From: Deltaproteobacteria bacterium | GTDB lineage: Bacteria > Chloroflexota > Dehalococcoidia > Dehalococcoidales > BS750m-G39 | NCBI GenBank assembly: GCA_030603275.1 | Contig: JAUVYB010000004.1 | Coordinates: 23,778 to 87,777, forward strand | Direction: 5' to 3' | Length of the DNA stretch: 64,000 nt | Part shown: one piece after another, positions 8,163 to 16,296 of the stretch | Layout: each line of letters opens with the position of its first letter | Position numbering within the stretch: the stretch's first letter is position 1 | Program-made: the position numbers and the translations under genes | Notes under the pieces: generated by a model | Seen by the model: only the letters and a program-made list of their open reading frames with translations | Database searches by the model: none | Told to the model about the DNA's origin: nothing

Positions 8163-8446
8163 CCTATCCCCTTTATCCCCTTCCCCTCAAGGGGAAGGGG
8201 AAGATTTCTTTTAGAAGAGGGGCTGACGCCCCTCTTAAACACCCCTTTAAGGCGGCGGGAAAACCCCTTCCATATAAGGGCAGCGGGCGAGGCCCCTTAC
8301 TTCCCTGCCCATTTAGGGTGATAGGGGAGTTACCCTTCCATATAAGGGAGGCCGGGCGGGAATAGATATAAATCGGGTGGGGCTCCGTCCCCCTACGTTA
8401 TGTTTCTGTTTAAAATTCAAATCTGCTACACTGTTTATGGCACATT
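8163..8446 (+). repeat. Repeat island 4 between Trm9-like gene and elp3 (modules B, C)
   Basis: Module B spans about 8164-8246 (ccccttcccc-tcaa-ggggaagggg, T-rich, agaggggctgacgcccctct, taaacacccc). Shorter fragments follow (ggcggcggg, two copies of cttccatataaggg). Module C at about 8344-8382 ends in tataaatcgggtgggg. The divergent promoters of the two genes must lie within or beside these repeats. ctacact at about 8425 could be the elp3 -10 element. Confidence 0.75.
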
Positions 8447-9838
8447 ATGAGGAAATTTACAAGGACTATATCCGGGGTGACGCCGGTGGCGGTGATGACC
8501 CGGCCCCTGAAATGCCCGGGGCAGTGCATTTTTTGCCCCACCTACCCGGCAATACCCCAGAGCTATACCCCGGAATCGCCGGCGGTGCTGAGGGCGATAA
8601 GGTGCGACTACGATGCCGGTAAGCAAGTCCGCTCAAGGCTGAAAGCGCTGGAGGAAATGGGGCACCCCACCGATAAGATTGAGCTGATAGTGATGGGGGG
8701 TACCTTTCTGGCCTACCCCGAAGACTACCAGTACCAGTTTATCCAGGGCTGCCTGGACGGCCTGAACGGCCGGCAGTCGGCCGACCTGGAAGAGGCCAAG
8801 AAAATCAACGAAACGGCCGGGCACCGCTGCACCGGAATGTGCATCGAGACCAGGCCGGACTGGTGCCGGCAGCAGGAAATAGAGCGGATGCTGGAGTTCG
8901 GCGCCACCAGGGTGGAGCTTGGCGTCCAAATACTGGATGACGAAATCTACCGCCTGACCCGGCGCGGGCACAAGGTGGAGGATGTGGTGCGTGCTACCGC
9001 CCTGCTGCGGCAGCACGGCTTTAAGGTTCACTACCACTGGATGCCGGGGCTTCCCGGCTCCACCCCGGAGCACGACCTGGAGCTATCGAGAAAGCTTTTC
9101 GAGGACGAGCGCTTCCGGCCGGACGGATTAAAGCTGTACCCGACCATGGTGGTCGAGGGTACCGAGCTGGAGAAGTGGTACTTCGAAAACCGCTACCAGC
9201 CTTATGAGATCAGCACCATGATCAACCTGATGGTGGATATAAAATCCATCGTGCCCAAATATGTCCGGATATCGCGGGTGCTGCGTGATATACCGGCCAA
9301 GTTTATCACCGCCGGCTGCAAGGATTCTCTGCGAGGGGTGGTAAAGCAGCGGATGAAGCGAAAGGGCATTGAGTGCCAGTGCATCCGCTGCCGGGAGTAC
9401 GGCCACCGGGCGCGGGACGGCTGGGAAACCGGCGAGCCCCGCTTAACCAGGATGGACTATGAAGCTTCAGGGGGGAGGGAAATCCTTCTCTCTTTTGAGG
9501 ACGAGACGGAAACCCTTTTCGGCCTACTGCGGCTCAGGATTCAGCCCCGGTCCGAGAGCGGAGGAAATTCAGCGGTGATACGGGAACTGCATGTCTACGG
9601 GCCTGAGGTTCCGCTCACCGAGCAGCGGGAAGGAGCGGCCCAGCACAGGGGGCTGGGTAAAGCCCTGATTAATGAGGCGGAGCGGATTGCCGCTGATGAG
9701 TTTAAAGCGCCGCAGATGACGATTTTGAGCGGCATAGGTGCCAGGGAATACTACCGCAGTGAGTTCGGCTATAGTTTACAGGGGGCTTATATGGTTAAGG
9801 AGCTACAGGTTACGGCACCGAGGTTATCGCTGCCTTAA
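8447..9838 (+). CDS. elp3: Elp3, tRNA wobble-uridine carboxymethylating enzyme
   Basis: The 463-residue enzyme combines a radical-SAM domain and a C-terminal acetyltransferase domain. The [4Fe-4S]-binding cysteines are C23, C27 and C30 (CPGQCIFC). Other signs are the ECQCIRCREYGHR zinc-binding segment near residue 305, and the HAT motif HRGLGKALINEAERIA with SGIGAREYY at the end. Elp3 uses acetyl-CoA and a SAM radical to build the cm5 group on U34 of tRNA. Most bacteria lack it. A bacterial member from Dehalococcoides has been studied structurally as a monomer, and this protein matches what I recall of it closely. The other Elongator subunits are absent, as expected. The start ATG 8447 lacks a clear SD. 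Confidence 0.93.
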   Translation: MRKFTRTISGVTPVAVMTRPLKCPGQCIFCPTYPAIPQSYTPESPAVLRAIRCDYDAGKQVRSRLKALEEMGHPTDKIELIVMGGTFLAYPEDYQYQFIQGCLDGLNGRQSADLEEAKKINETAGHRCTGMCIETRPDWCRQQEIERMLEFGATRVELGVQILDDEIYRLTRRGHKVEDVVRATALLRQHGFKVHYHWMPGLPGSTPEHDLELSRKLFEDERFRPDGLKLYPTMVVEGTELEKWYFENRYQPYEISTMINLMVDIKSIVPKYVRISRVLRDIPAKFITAGCKDSLRGVVKQRMKRKGIECQCIRCREYGHRARDGWETGEPRLTRMDYEASGGREILLSFEDETETLFGLLRLRIQPRSESGGNSAVIRELHVYGPEVPLTEQREGAAQHRGLGKALINEAERIAADEFKAPQMTILSGIGAREYYRSEFGYSLQGAYMVKELQVTAPRLSLP

Positions 9839-10196
9839 CTCTCTGCAACCCACCCCTGCCCCCTTCCAACAGTTGTTTTTCTTCCCACCCTATTATATTT
9901 ACTTAGCAACCCACCCCCTTTATCCCCCTCCCTTGTAAGGGAGGGGGAAGGTTTTTTATATAAGAGGGGCTGACGCCCCTCTTGGACACCCCAGTTAAAA
10001 TAGGCAGGGGGGAATAAGAGAGATGAAAAGAGGCTATGCCTTTAAAATTCCCTTGGAAAGTAGGGGTAATTCTTCCCCTCTGGGGGTGGGGAGATAAGGG
10101 GAGGTTAATCCAAAGGGGTGTTTAAGAGGGGGCTATGCCCCCTCTTTTCCTTAAAAGGGCGGCGGGCGGGAAAAGATATAAATTGGGGGTGGGGGA
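9839..10196 (+). repeat. Repeat island 5 after elp3 (modules B, reversed B, C)
   Basis: Module B spans about 9906-9992 in forward orientation; its first stem plus GGTTTTTT could serve as a terminator for elp3. A reversed second-stem unit (gtgtttaagagggggc-tat-gccccctct) is at about 10115-10145. Module C at about 10154-10195 abuts the stop codon of the convergent membrane-protein gene. No ORF is credible here. Confidence 0.75.
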
Positions 10197-10625
10197 TTAC
10201 CCGCTTTTAGATGGTGTTTTATTTCCCGCCTTCCACACAGACCAAATGACCCAGAGTACCAGCAGATAGAGACCAACACTAGCCGCAAGGAGCAGGACAG
10301 CGGCTATTATGCCAAAGGGTAAAATAGGATCAGGTGAGAAAACAAAGCGGAAAAAGTGAATTATGCAATCAGTGATAGCACCTGTAGCTACTAGCGTAAC
10401 CGATATTGCTACCGGCAGGCTCTTTAGCTTTTTCAGGCTGGGCCTGATAGTGAGGTAGATGAGAAGGGCATAGGTTCCCAGAATGGCAAGTATGAGCAGG
10501 ATTATTACCGCCAGACTGCCCGCTGAGGTGGTGATAGTGACCCTCCATACCAGACTTATAATTCCAGCACTGAGAGCTAGCGTAAGACTAACAATGAACC
10601 ATATCTTGAGAGGTAATCGATTCAT
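10197..10625 (-). CDS. Four-helix membrane protein of unknown function
   Basis: The 142-residue product is almost entirely hydrophobic, with about four membrane segments (IWFIVSLTLALSAGIISLVW; LAVIILLILAILGTYALLIYL; AISVTLVATGAITDCIIHFF; FGIIAAVLLLAASVGLYLLVLWVIW). Its ATG overlaps the stop codon of the ctpA gene by four bases, so translation is probably coupled. No family recognised. Confidence 0.65.
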   Translation of the reverse strand: MNRLPLKIWFIVSLTLALSAGIISLVWRVTITTSAGSLAVIILLILAILGTYALLIYLTIRPSLKKLKSLPVAISVTLVATGAITDCIIHFFRFVFSPDPILPFGIIAAVLLLAASVGLYLLVLWVIWSVWKAGNKTPSKSG

Positions 10626-11755
10626 TCTTTACCCCTCAGAAAGTCTATCGCCCACTGAACGGCGTCCTCATTCTCCAGGTCAAGCTCATAGTCCGGGGGT
10701 AGCCCCTGGCCTTCTATCAGGCGGCCGTTGGGGGTGAACCAGCGAGCGTTGGTGATGTATAACCCGGAGCCATCTGTAAGCGGGTAAAGCACATTGGCAC
10801 TGCCCTTGCCATAGGTCTTTTTACCGGCAATGGTAGCCCGGCCGTAGTCCTGCAAAGCGCCCGCCAGCACCTCACTGCCGCTGGCGCTGTATTCGTCCAC
10901 CAGAACCACCAGGGGCAGCTCAGTGGTCATCCCACCTGATTCGACCGAGTAAGCAACATGACCGCCCTCATTATCTACCACATCAATCAACACGCCCTCC
11001 TCAAGGAAAAAGCCGGCGACATCAACCACTGTCGTCAGCAGGCCGCCGGGATTGCTGCGCAGGTCAAGGATAATGCCCGAGGCCTGCTGGCCTACCTCCT
11101 CCATCACCGGGTATAGCTCTACGGCCGTCCGCTCGGTAAAATTGGTTATATTAATGTAAGCGATGTCCTCCTGCATCTCAAAGAGGACGCTGGGCAGCTC
11201 AACCTCAGCCCTGACTATCTCGATTACCTCCGGTTCGGTCTCGCCATCGTGAAGTATGAGCAGGGTAACCACCGTCCCTTTGGGACCCCGGACGTTGAGC
11301 ACCACCTCAACCAGGCTCATCCCGGCAGTAGGCCTGCCATCGACTTCCAGAATCACATCGCCGGCCTTAATACCGGCCTTATCCGCCGGTGAGCCGGCAA
11401 CGGGAGCGATAACTACAACCTGCCCGTCTTCGGCGTTCACATAGGCGCCGATGCCGTCAAACTTTCCCTCCAGGCTCTTCATATTCAGCTCGTAGGCGGC
11501 GGCATCAAGATAGGAGGTGTAGGGGTCATCCAGCGCCTCCACCATCCCCCTTATAGCGCCCTGCGCCAGTGCCTGGGCATCAAGCTTGTCCTTATCCACG
11601 TAATCCTGAAAGATTATGTTCCACACCTGCTCCACGACACCAAGGCTCTGCCGTGGGGAGCTCCGGGTACCCATAACCCAGCCGGTACCGAAGGACACGG
11701 CCACCACCGCCGCTACCAACAGGACGATGACTATAGTTTTGGCTCTTTCAGACAT
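10622..11755 (-). CDS. ctpA: C-terminal processing protease, S41 family (CtpA-like)
   Basis: An N-terminal signal anchor (TIVIVLLVAAVVAVSFGTGWVMG) is followed by a PDZ domain (GIGAYVNAEDGQVVVIAPVAGSPADKAGIKAGDVILEVDG) and the S41 core. The Ser/Lys dyad lies in VLVDEYSASGSEVLAGAL and AGKKTYGKGSAN. These serine proteases cut proteins near their C termini in the periplasm or cell envelope. I choose ATG 11755 rather than 11764: the aaggag site is ten bases from 11755 but almost touches 11764. Length, 377 residues, is normal for the family. Confidence 0.92.
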   Translation of the reverse strand: MSERAKTIVIVLLVAAVVAVSFGTGWVMGTRSSPRQSLGVVEQVWNIIFQDYVDKDKLDAQALAQGAIRGMVEALDDPYTSYLDAAAYELNMKSLEGKFDGIGAYVNAEDGQVVVIAPVAGSPADKAGIKAGDVILEVDGRPTAGMSLVEVVLNVRGPKGTVVTLLILHDGETEPEVIEIVRAEVELPSVLFEMQEDIAYINITNFTERTAVELYPVMEEVGQQASGIILDLRSNPGGLLTTVVDVAGFFLEEGVLIDVVDNEGGHVAYSVESGGMTTELPLVVLVDEYSASGSEVLAGALQDYGRATIAGKKTYGKGSANVLYPLTDGSGLYITNARWFTPNGRLIEGQGLPPDYELDLENEDAVQWAIDFLRGKE

Positions 11756-11838
11756 CGGGCTCATTCTCCTTAAAGCGTCTCAGACGGGTAAGACTATATT
11801 ATATTATCAGAGGGGGGGATCTTTTAAGCTACTCACAA

Positions 11839-12190
11839 GGCCAAGTAAACCTGTAAGCCGAGTTCTGTACTCCGACGAAACGGAGCGGTGACCATCTATC
11901 TAGCCCTGACGTTGCCATCAGGGTCAAGCGACCAACCCGGGGACAGGCCGGGCGTCCTTATGTCCCTCTATTTGGTCTTGCTCTGGATGGGGTTTACCCA
12001 GCCGACCGGTCACCCGGCCGCTGGAGAGATCATGCCACACCATTTCACCCTTACACTCTCGGGCGGTATGTTTCAGTTGCACTATCCGTAGGGTTACCCC
12101 TCCTGGGCGTTACCCAGCATCCTGCCCGGTAGAGCTCGGACTTTCCTCCCCAAAATAAAATTTTAGGGCGGTCACCCGGTTTACTTGACC
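11839..12190 (-). ncRNA. rnpB: RNase P RNA
   Basis: Not in the ORF track. Read on the minus strand, the RNA starts ggtcaagtaaaccggg and ends cagaactcggcttacaggtttacttggcc. The ends pair as helix P1 (aagtaaacc/ggtttactt). The conserved gaggaaagtccgagctc core and the acagaactcggcttac 3' segment are diagnostic of bacterial type A RNase P RNA. It is the catalytic subunit that trims the 5' leader of tRNA precursors. The length, about 350 bases, is normal. ORFs predicted across it (such as 11888-12091) are not genes. Confidence 0.95.
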
Positions 12191-12197
12191 TGATTAC

Positions 12198-12226
12198 ACT
12201 GTAGTATAGAAGGTATTAGAAGTCAA
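12198..12226 (-). promoter_or_regulatory. Promoter of rnpB
   Basis: On the minus strand TTGACT (12226-12221), a 17-base spacer and TACAGT (12203-12198) lie seven bases before the predicted RNA 5' end at 12190. The -35 element overlaps the last codons of the upstream RNase HI-like gene. Confidence 0.65.
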
Positions 12227-12624
12227 CTTAAAGCCTGGCCCGCCAGCCTATCCGCCTCTCTGTTTTGTGTGCGGGGGATGTGAGTTATGGTGAAGGCTTC
12301 CAGAGAGCCGATGAGCTGGACTACTTTTTGGTATAGCGGGCGCAGAGTGGCTTTTTTGACGCGGTAGCGGCCTTTAAGCTGTTTAACCACCAGCTCTGAG
12401 TCCGACCTGATTTCCACCTCTGCGGCGCCGAGGCGAGCCGCCTCCTCGAGGGCGGCAATGACAGCCCGGTATTCCGCCTGGTTATTGGTGGCGTGGCCAA
12501 TGCGCCGGGAGATGCGGCTAATGACCCTGCCCTGCCCGTCCTGTATAACCACACCGATAGACGCCGGCCCGGGGTTGCCCGATGAGGCGCCATCGGTATA
12601 GATTATCAGTCTTTTTGGCGTCAT
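12223..12624 (-). CDS. RNase HI-family protein
   Basis: The ATG at 12624 gives 133 residues and has an aaagggg site just upstream; the longer ORF start lies inside the preceding gene. All four catalytic acidic residues of RNase HI can be placed: YTDGASSGNPGPASIG, NNQAEYRAVIAAL, IRSDSELVVKQL and RTQNREADRLA. The protein is of the short YpdQ/RnhA-like group that cuts RNA in RNA-DNA hybrids. It follows the zinc-ribbon gene by eight bases; this pair is common across bacteria. Confidence 0.9.
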   Translation of the reverse strand: MTPKRLIIYTDGASSGNPGPASIGVVIQDGQGRVISRISRRIGHATNNQAEYRAVIAALEEAARLGAAEVEIRSDSELVVKQLKGRYRVKKATLRPLYQKVVQLIGSLEAFTITHIPRTQNREADRLAGQALS

Positions 12625-12632
12625 TTGCCCCT

Positions 12633-13328
12633 TTAGGCCAGGAACAGGATGCGCCCGCAGCTGCTGCAATACACCAGGTTGTTACCCCTCGCCCGCTGCA
12701 GGTCGGTGGTGGGCAGTGATATCCGGCAGCCGCGGCATATCCCCTGCTCCACCCTGGCCACCGCCGTCCCTTTCCCTTTTCTGAGTTGCTGATAGAACTC
12801 TACTGTCTCCGGCTCAATCTCGGCGGAGAGCAGCTGCCATTTTTGCTTGAGGTCGGCAAGGGCGGTTTGGAGCTTTGCCTTCTCGTCGGCTAGCTGCTTT
12901 TGCCGGCGCCGCCAATCGGCGGTCAGGGTTTTAAGCTCACCGCTTATCCTGGCTACGCCGGCCTCCGATTGCTCAACCTGGTCTATTATCCCCAGCGCTT
13001 TTTCTTCCAGCTTGCCGCGCCTGGTTTTGAGCATATCCACGTCCTGCTGGAGACTGGCCAGCTCCTTGGGGTTCTTTACCCGGCCGCTGAACAGCTTCTC
13101 TTCGGCGGTGGCAATCATGGTGGCGATATCGTCTATCTCCCACTCCGCGGAGTGCTGCTGGTGCTTTAGCTCTTCCAGATGCTGCTGCTCCGACTGGAGC
13201 TGGGTTTGAGCTTCCAGCACCGCCTGGCTTTCGCCGAGCTGGCCGGTGACATGCTTTAGCGCCCGGTCATCGGACTCAATTTCTACGTCAAATTCCTGAA
13301 GCTGATAGAGCTGCCTGGAAAGATTCAT
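12633..13328 (-). CDS. Coiled-coil protein with C-terminal zinc ribbon (CdsZ/DUF164-like)
   Basis: The 231-residue product is a long helical hairpin (for example LQSEQQHLEELKHQQHSAEWEIDDIATMIATAEEKL) ending in a four-cysteine zinc ribbon, CRGCRISLPTTDLQRARGNNLVYCSSCGRILFLA. This is the conserved layout of the CdsZ/COG1579 family, proposed to bind nucleic acid or act with RNA-related enzymes. It is upstream of the RNase HI-like gene with an eight-base gap, supporting an RNA-linked role. The start ATG at 13328 has only a weak SD. Confidence 0.88.
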   Translation of the reverse strand: MNLSRQLYQLQEFDVEIESDDRALKHVTGQLGESQAVLEAQTQLQSEQQHLEELKHQQHSAEWEIDDIATMIATAEEKLFSGRVKNPKELASLQQDVDMLKTRRGKLEEKALGIIDQVEQSEAGVARISGELKTLTADWRRRQKQLADEKAKLQTALADLKQKWQLLSAEIEPETVEFYQQLRKGKGTAVARVEQGICRGCRISLPTTDLQRARGNNLVYCSSCGRILFLA

Positions 13329-13668
13329 TTTACCCGCCTATTCTATAACGACTGTGGCGTAATAGCAATTTATTTAAGAACCCTATCCCCCTGTATCCCC
13401 CTTCCCCTTATCAAGGGGAAGGGGGAAAGTTTTTTTAAGAAGAGGGGCTGACGCCCCTCTTAAACACCCTACCAGGTCAGTCCCCTTTCAAAGGAGACAG
13501 AGAAATAAAAATGGGGGATTTTACCACCGAGGGGGTTCTTGGGTCTCCCTCACTTTTAGGAAAGGGGAAAGAGGGTTAAAGAGGCCAAGCCTTTTTGGGT
13601 GGGCGGGTGGGAAATAAAACACTCGTTAAAAATAGGGCGGGAAAAGAGATAAAACGGGGGGTGGGGTA
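13329..13668 (+). repeat. Repeat island 6 (modules B and variant C)
   Basis: Module B spans about 13381-13470 (cccccttcccctt-atc-aaggggaaggggg, T7, agaggggctgacgcccctct, taaacaccct). A fragment ttttgggtgggcgggtgggaaataaaacactcgtt follows. A shortened C (agggcgggaaaagagataaaacggggggtgggg) covers about 13633-13665. ORF 13556..13852 minus runs through this repeat and is not accepted. The next 65 bases hold an imperfect dyad around aacacatgtgc near 13693-13708, possibly an operator of the following ORF. Confidence 0.75.
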
Positions 13669-13733
13669 GTGACAAATGCTTATAGTCATAATAGAACACA
13701 TGTGCTATTATTTTATAAAGAAAGGGGAGGATT

Positions 13734-13880
13734 ATGAGACTGCTGCGACTGGCCGTGGAGATTAAGCGGTGGGACCTGGCCGCCCACACCATCGTGCTGG
13801 CGAGCGCCAGAGTACTCAAGAACGGAGACAGACCGGATGGCGGAAAAGGCAAAGCGAAAAAGCGGCGCCCCAGAGGGTAA
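13734..13880 (+). CDS. 48-codon ORF ahead of the terminase genes
   Basis: Missing from the ORF track because of its size. It reads MRLLRLAVEIKRWDLAAHTIVLASARVLKNG followed by a basic Gly/Lys/Arg tail. It has a strong SD (aaaggggagg, four to five bases from ATG 13734) and overlaps the TerS-like gene by 44 bases in another frame. The good ribosome site and tight coupling argue for a real gene. The overlapped basic tail may partly be dictated by the TerS frame. No family recognised. Confidence 0.6.
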   Translation: MRLLRLAVEIKRWDLAAHTIVLASARVLKNGDRPDGGKGKAKKRRPRG

Positions 13881-14199
13881 CCAGAACGCCCGGACGCACG
13901 GATTTTATTCTAAAGTTCTGGACGAAGCGGAACAGCTCGACTTTGAGCTGGTATCCGGCTTTGACGGCTTCGACGGCGAGATTGCCCTGCTGAGGGTCAA
14001 GATAAAGTCCCTGCTGGAGAAAGACCCGGAGAACATCAGGCTGCTGATGCAGGCAACCGAGTCACTGGCCAGGCTGGTCAAGACGAAGTACAACATCACC
14101 AGGGAGCAGAAGAAGGGGCTGAAGGAGGCCATAGGCAATGTTCTCAAGGATATCGCCATACCGCTGGGCATCAAGGTCATAGGCAATCTAGCTAAATAG
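13837..14199 (+). CDS. Terminase small-subunit-like protein
   Basis: The 120-residue product opens with KRKSGAPEGNQNARTHGFYSKVL, a motif often seen in small phage DNA-packaging or terminase-associated proteins. The rest is helical (LARLVKTKYNITREQKKGLKEAIGNVLKDI). TerL follows on the same strand after a 305-bp gap occupied by repeats. Family precedent suggests it binds DNA and presents it to TerL. No portal, capsid or tail genes are nearby, so it belongs to an orphan module. Confidence 0.65.
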   Translation: MAEKAKRKSGAPEGNQNARTHGFYSKVLDEAEQLDFELVSGFDGFDGEIALLRVKIKSLLEKDPENIRLLMQATESLARLVKTKYNITREQKKGLKEAIGNVLKDIAIPLGIKVIGNLAK

Positions 14200-14496
14200 A
14201 TGATTTTTGGTGACCCACCCCCTTAATCCCCCTCCCTTATTAAGGGAGGGGGAAGAATTTTCTTAGAAGAGGGGCTGGCGCCCCTCTTAGACACCCTGCC
14301 AGGTCAGTCTCCTTTACAAAGAAGTGGGGTAAAAAGGGAGTTGAAGAGGCGGAGCCATGGATTCAGGGGGGTTAAGGGGGACGAAGTCCCCCTCTTAAAT
14401 CTAACTCCCCCTCTCCAAGAGTGGAGAGGGGGATACAGGGGGTGAGGTTGATAAATGAAAATCGGGGTGGGAATAGATATAAAAAGGGGTGGGGCA
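14200..14496 (+). repeat. Repeat island 7 between terS-like and terL (B, third stem, C)
   Basis: Module B at about 14212-14297 (ccctcccttattaagggaggg; agaggggctggcgcccctct) follows the terS-like stop. A further palindrome, ccccctctcc-aagagt-ggagaggggg (about 14406-14431), is followed by atacagggggtgaggttgat, which recurs in reverse orientation upstream of pyrE. A variant C (tgggaatagatataaaaaggggtgggg, about 14468-14494) ends ten bases before the terL ATG. Confidence 0.75.
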
Positions 14497-14504
14497 ATTA
14501 TATT

Positions 14505-15896
14505 ATGTCAATAAACGTCCTGAATAAACTGCGCCCCTACCAGCGGGAGGCGGCCTCGGCCATACTGGACAGCGTCCTCAAGCGCAAGGGGCTCACCTTC
14601 TCCGTGGAGATGGCCCGCCAGGGGGGCAAGAACGAGCTGTCGGCGCAGCTTGAGCTGCTGCTGCTCACCATCCACATGACCCGGCCCGAAAACCTGATAA
14701 AGTGCGCCCCCACCTTCAAGCCCCAGACGGTCATATCCATGATGCGGCTCAGGGACCGGCTTAACGACGCCGGTTTTAGCGGCATCTGGGTGCCCGAGAT
14801 GGGCTACATCATCAGGCTGGGCAGCGCCAGAGCCATATTCCTTTCCGCCGATGAATCGGCCAACGTCGTCGGCAACACCGCCCATATCCTGCTCGAAATA
14901 GACGAAGCCCAGGATGTGAGCAAGGACAAGTACACCAAGGAGTTCAAGCCGATGGGCGCCACCACCAACGTCACCACCGTCCACTACGGCACCACCTGGG
15001 ACGACGCCACCCTGCTGGAAGAGGTCAAACAGAGCAACCTGGAGATGGAGAGGCAGGATGGCGTAAAGCGCCACTTCCGCTACGACTGGCAGGAGATAGC
15101 CAAACACAACCCCGACTACCTCGCCTACGTCGAGGGGGAAAGGGAGAGATTGGGGGAAAACCACCCCCTGTTCCTGACCCAGTACAGGCTCCTGCCCATC
15201 CGGGGCGGCGGGGGTTTCTTAAGCCGCCAGCAGCTCGCCCAGCTGAAAGGCAGGCACGCCCGCAAGCACCGGGCCGAGCCGGGCAAGATATATATCGCCG
15301 GAATCGACATCGCCGGCGAGGCCGAGACCGCCGAGGGCGACTATCTAAGCACCCCCAAATTAAGGCAGGACTCCACCGTGGTCACCATCGGCGAGCTCGA
15401 CTTTTCCATCTGCGACGATATCCGGAAACAGCCCCGGATACGGGTGGTGGAGCACTACCGCTGGACCGGCCGGAAGCACTCCGAGCTATATTCCCGGCTG
15501 GTCGACCTGCTTAAAGATGTCTGGAAATGCCGCAGGGTGGTGGTCGACGCCACCGGCATCGGCCAGCCGGTAAGCTCTTTCCTGAGGAAGGCGCTCGGCT
15601 CCAGGGTGTCCGCCTTCACCTTCACCGCTAAAGCCAAGTCGGAGCTGGGCTTTAACCTCCTGGCGGCTGTCAATTCAGGGCGGCTCAAGGTCTATAAAGG
15701 CGACGGCTCCGAAGAGGCGCAGGAGTTCTGGCTGGAACTCGAACGCGCCAAGAGCCAGTTCAGGGCATCAATGACGATGAACTTCTACGTCCCCCCGTCG
15801 CAGGGGCACGACGACTTCCTGATGAGCCTGGCGCTGGCGGTGGAGGCGGCCAACCTTTATGAGAGGAGAGGGGCGTGGGGGAGTGTGAGGGAGTAA
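14505..15896 (+). CDS. Terminase large subunit (ATPase-nuclease), orphan
   Basis: I place the start at ATG 14505 (464 residues); the ORF-track start at 14421 lies inside repeat DNA. The ATPase has a divergent Walker A, MARQGGKNELS (residues 36-46), Walker B LLEIDEAQDV, and a coupling motif HYGTTWDD. The C-terminal RNase H-like nuclease shows its three acidic sites: IAGIDIAGE, VVVDATGIGQ and GHDDFLMSLALA. TerL motors pump and cut phage DNA into capsids. Here only a TerS-like gene and a 48-codon ORF accompany it. All motifs look intact, so it may be functional in a satellite, a gene-transfer agent or another role. Confidence 0.87.
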   Translation: MSINVLNKLRPYQREAASAILDSVLKRKGLTFSVEMARQGGKNELSAQLELLLLTIHMTRPENLIKCAPTFKPQTVISMMRLRDRLNDAGFSGIWVPEMGYIIRLGSARAIFLSADESANVVGNTAHILLEIDEAQDVSKDKYTKEFKPMGATTNVTTVHYGTTWDDATLLEEVKQSNLEMERQDGVKRHFRYDWQEIAKHNPDYLAYVEGERERLGENHPLFLTQYRLLPIRGGGGFLSRQQLAQLKGRHARKHRAEPGKIYIAGIDIAGEAETAEGDYLSTPKLRQDSTVVTIGELDFSICDDIRKQPRIRVVEHYRWTGRKHSELYSRLVDLLKDVWKCRRVVVDATGIGQPVSSFLRKALGSRVSAFTFTAKAKSELGFNLLAAVNSGRLKVYKGDGSEEAQEFWLELERAKSQFRASMTMNFYVPPSQGHDDFLMSLALAVEAANLYERRGAWGSVRE

Positions 15897-15915
15897 AAAT
15901 AGCACTAAAGGGGGA

Positions 15916-15945
15916 TTGACAACCTAGCATGTTAGTAGTTAATAT
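15916..15945 (+). promoter_or_regulatory. Promoter candidate before the DUF4258/DUF2283 pair
   Basis: TTGACA at 15916-15921 and TAATAT at 15940-15945 with an 18-base spacer. Two further TTGACA boxes lie at 15953 and 15983, so the 160-bp AT-rich gap may hold more than one promoter or a repeated operator. Confidence 0.5.
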
Positions 15946-16060
15946 TTCAATGTTGACATTATGATACTAAATCATGGAAAAGTTGACAGTTGGGGTATCT
16001 TTTGGTGTAAGATAATAGGTGAAGATAGGGGATAATAAGGGATAACAGTAGTATTGAGCA

Positions 16061-16282
16061 GTGAGCCAAAGAATACGTCTGATATATACAGGCCATGCTC
16101 TTGAACAAATGCAAGATAGGGAGATTTCTAAAGCAGAAGTAATAGCATGTTGGAACGACCATCATACCGAGTATACTGATAGAGATGGTAACCCTATCTA
16201 TATTGCAAATGTCGTTGGTAGACGTATAAAGGTTGTGGTAAAGAAACAAAACAATAGAGTGATTATTACAGCCGCTGATTGA
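16061..16282 (+). CDS. DUF4258 protein, toxin-like partner
   Basis: A 73-residue protein, IYTGHALEQMQDREISKAEVIACWNDH..RRIKVVVKKQNNRVIITA, which fits the DUF4258 family. An in-frame TGA lies just before GTG 16061, so this is the first possible start. Members have a small alpha/beta fold reminiscent of RelE/ParE-type toxins and commonly sit beside DUF2283 genes. The coding is AT-rich, unlike its GC-rich neighbours, which suggests transfer. Toxin activity is inferred, not shown. Confidence 0.75.
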   Translation: MSQRIRLIYTGHALEQMQDREISKAEVIACWNDHHTEYTDRDGNPIYIANVVGRRIKVVVKKQNNRVIITAAD

Positions 16283-16296
16283 TTGGGGGTATTACA

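Noticed and set aside
11616-12091. ORFs 11616..11891 and 11888..12091
   Set aside because: They overlap the ctpA start and the RNase P RNA; the RNA explains the conservation.
13556-13852. ORF 13556..13852 minus
   Set aside because: It crosses repeat module B/C sequences and overlaps the promoter and start of the small ORF at 13734.
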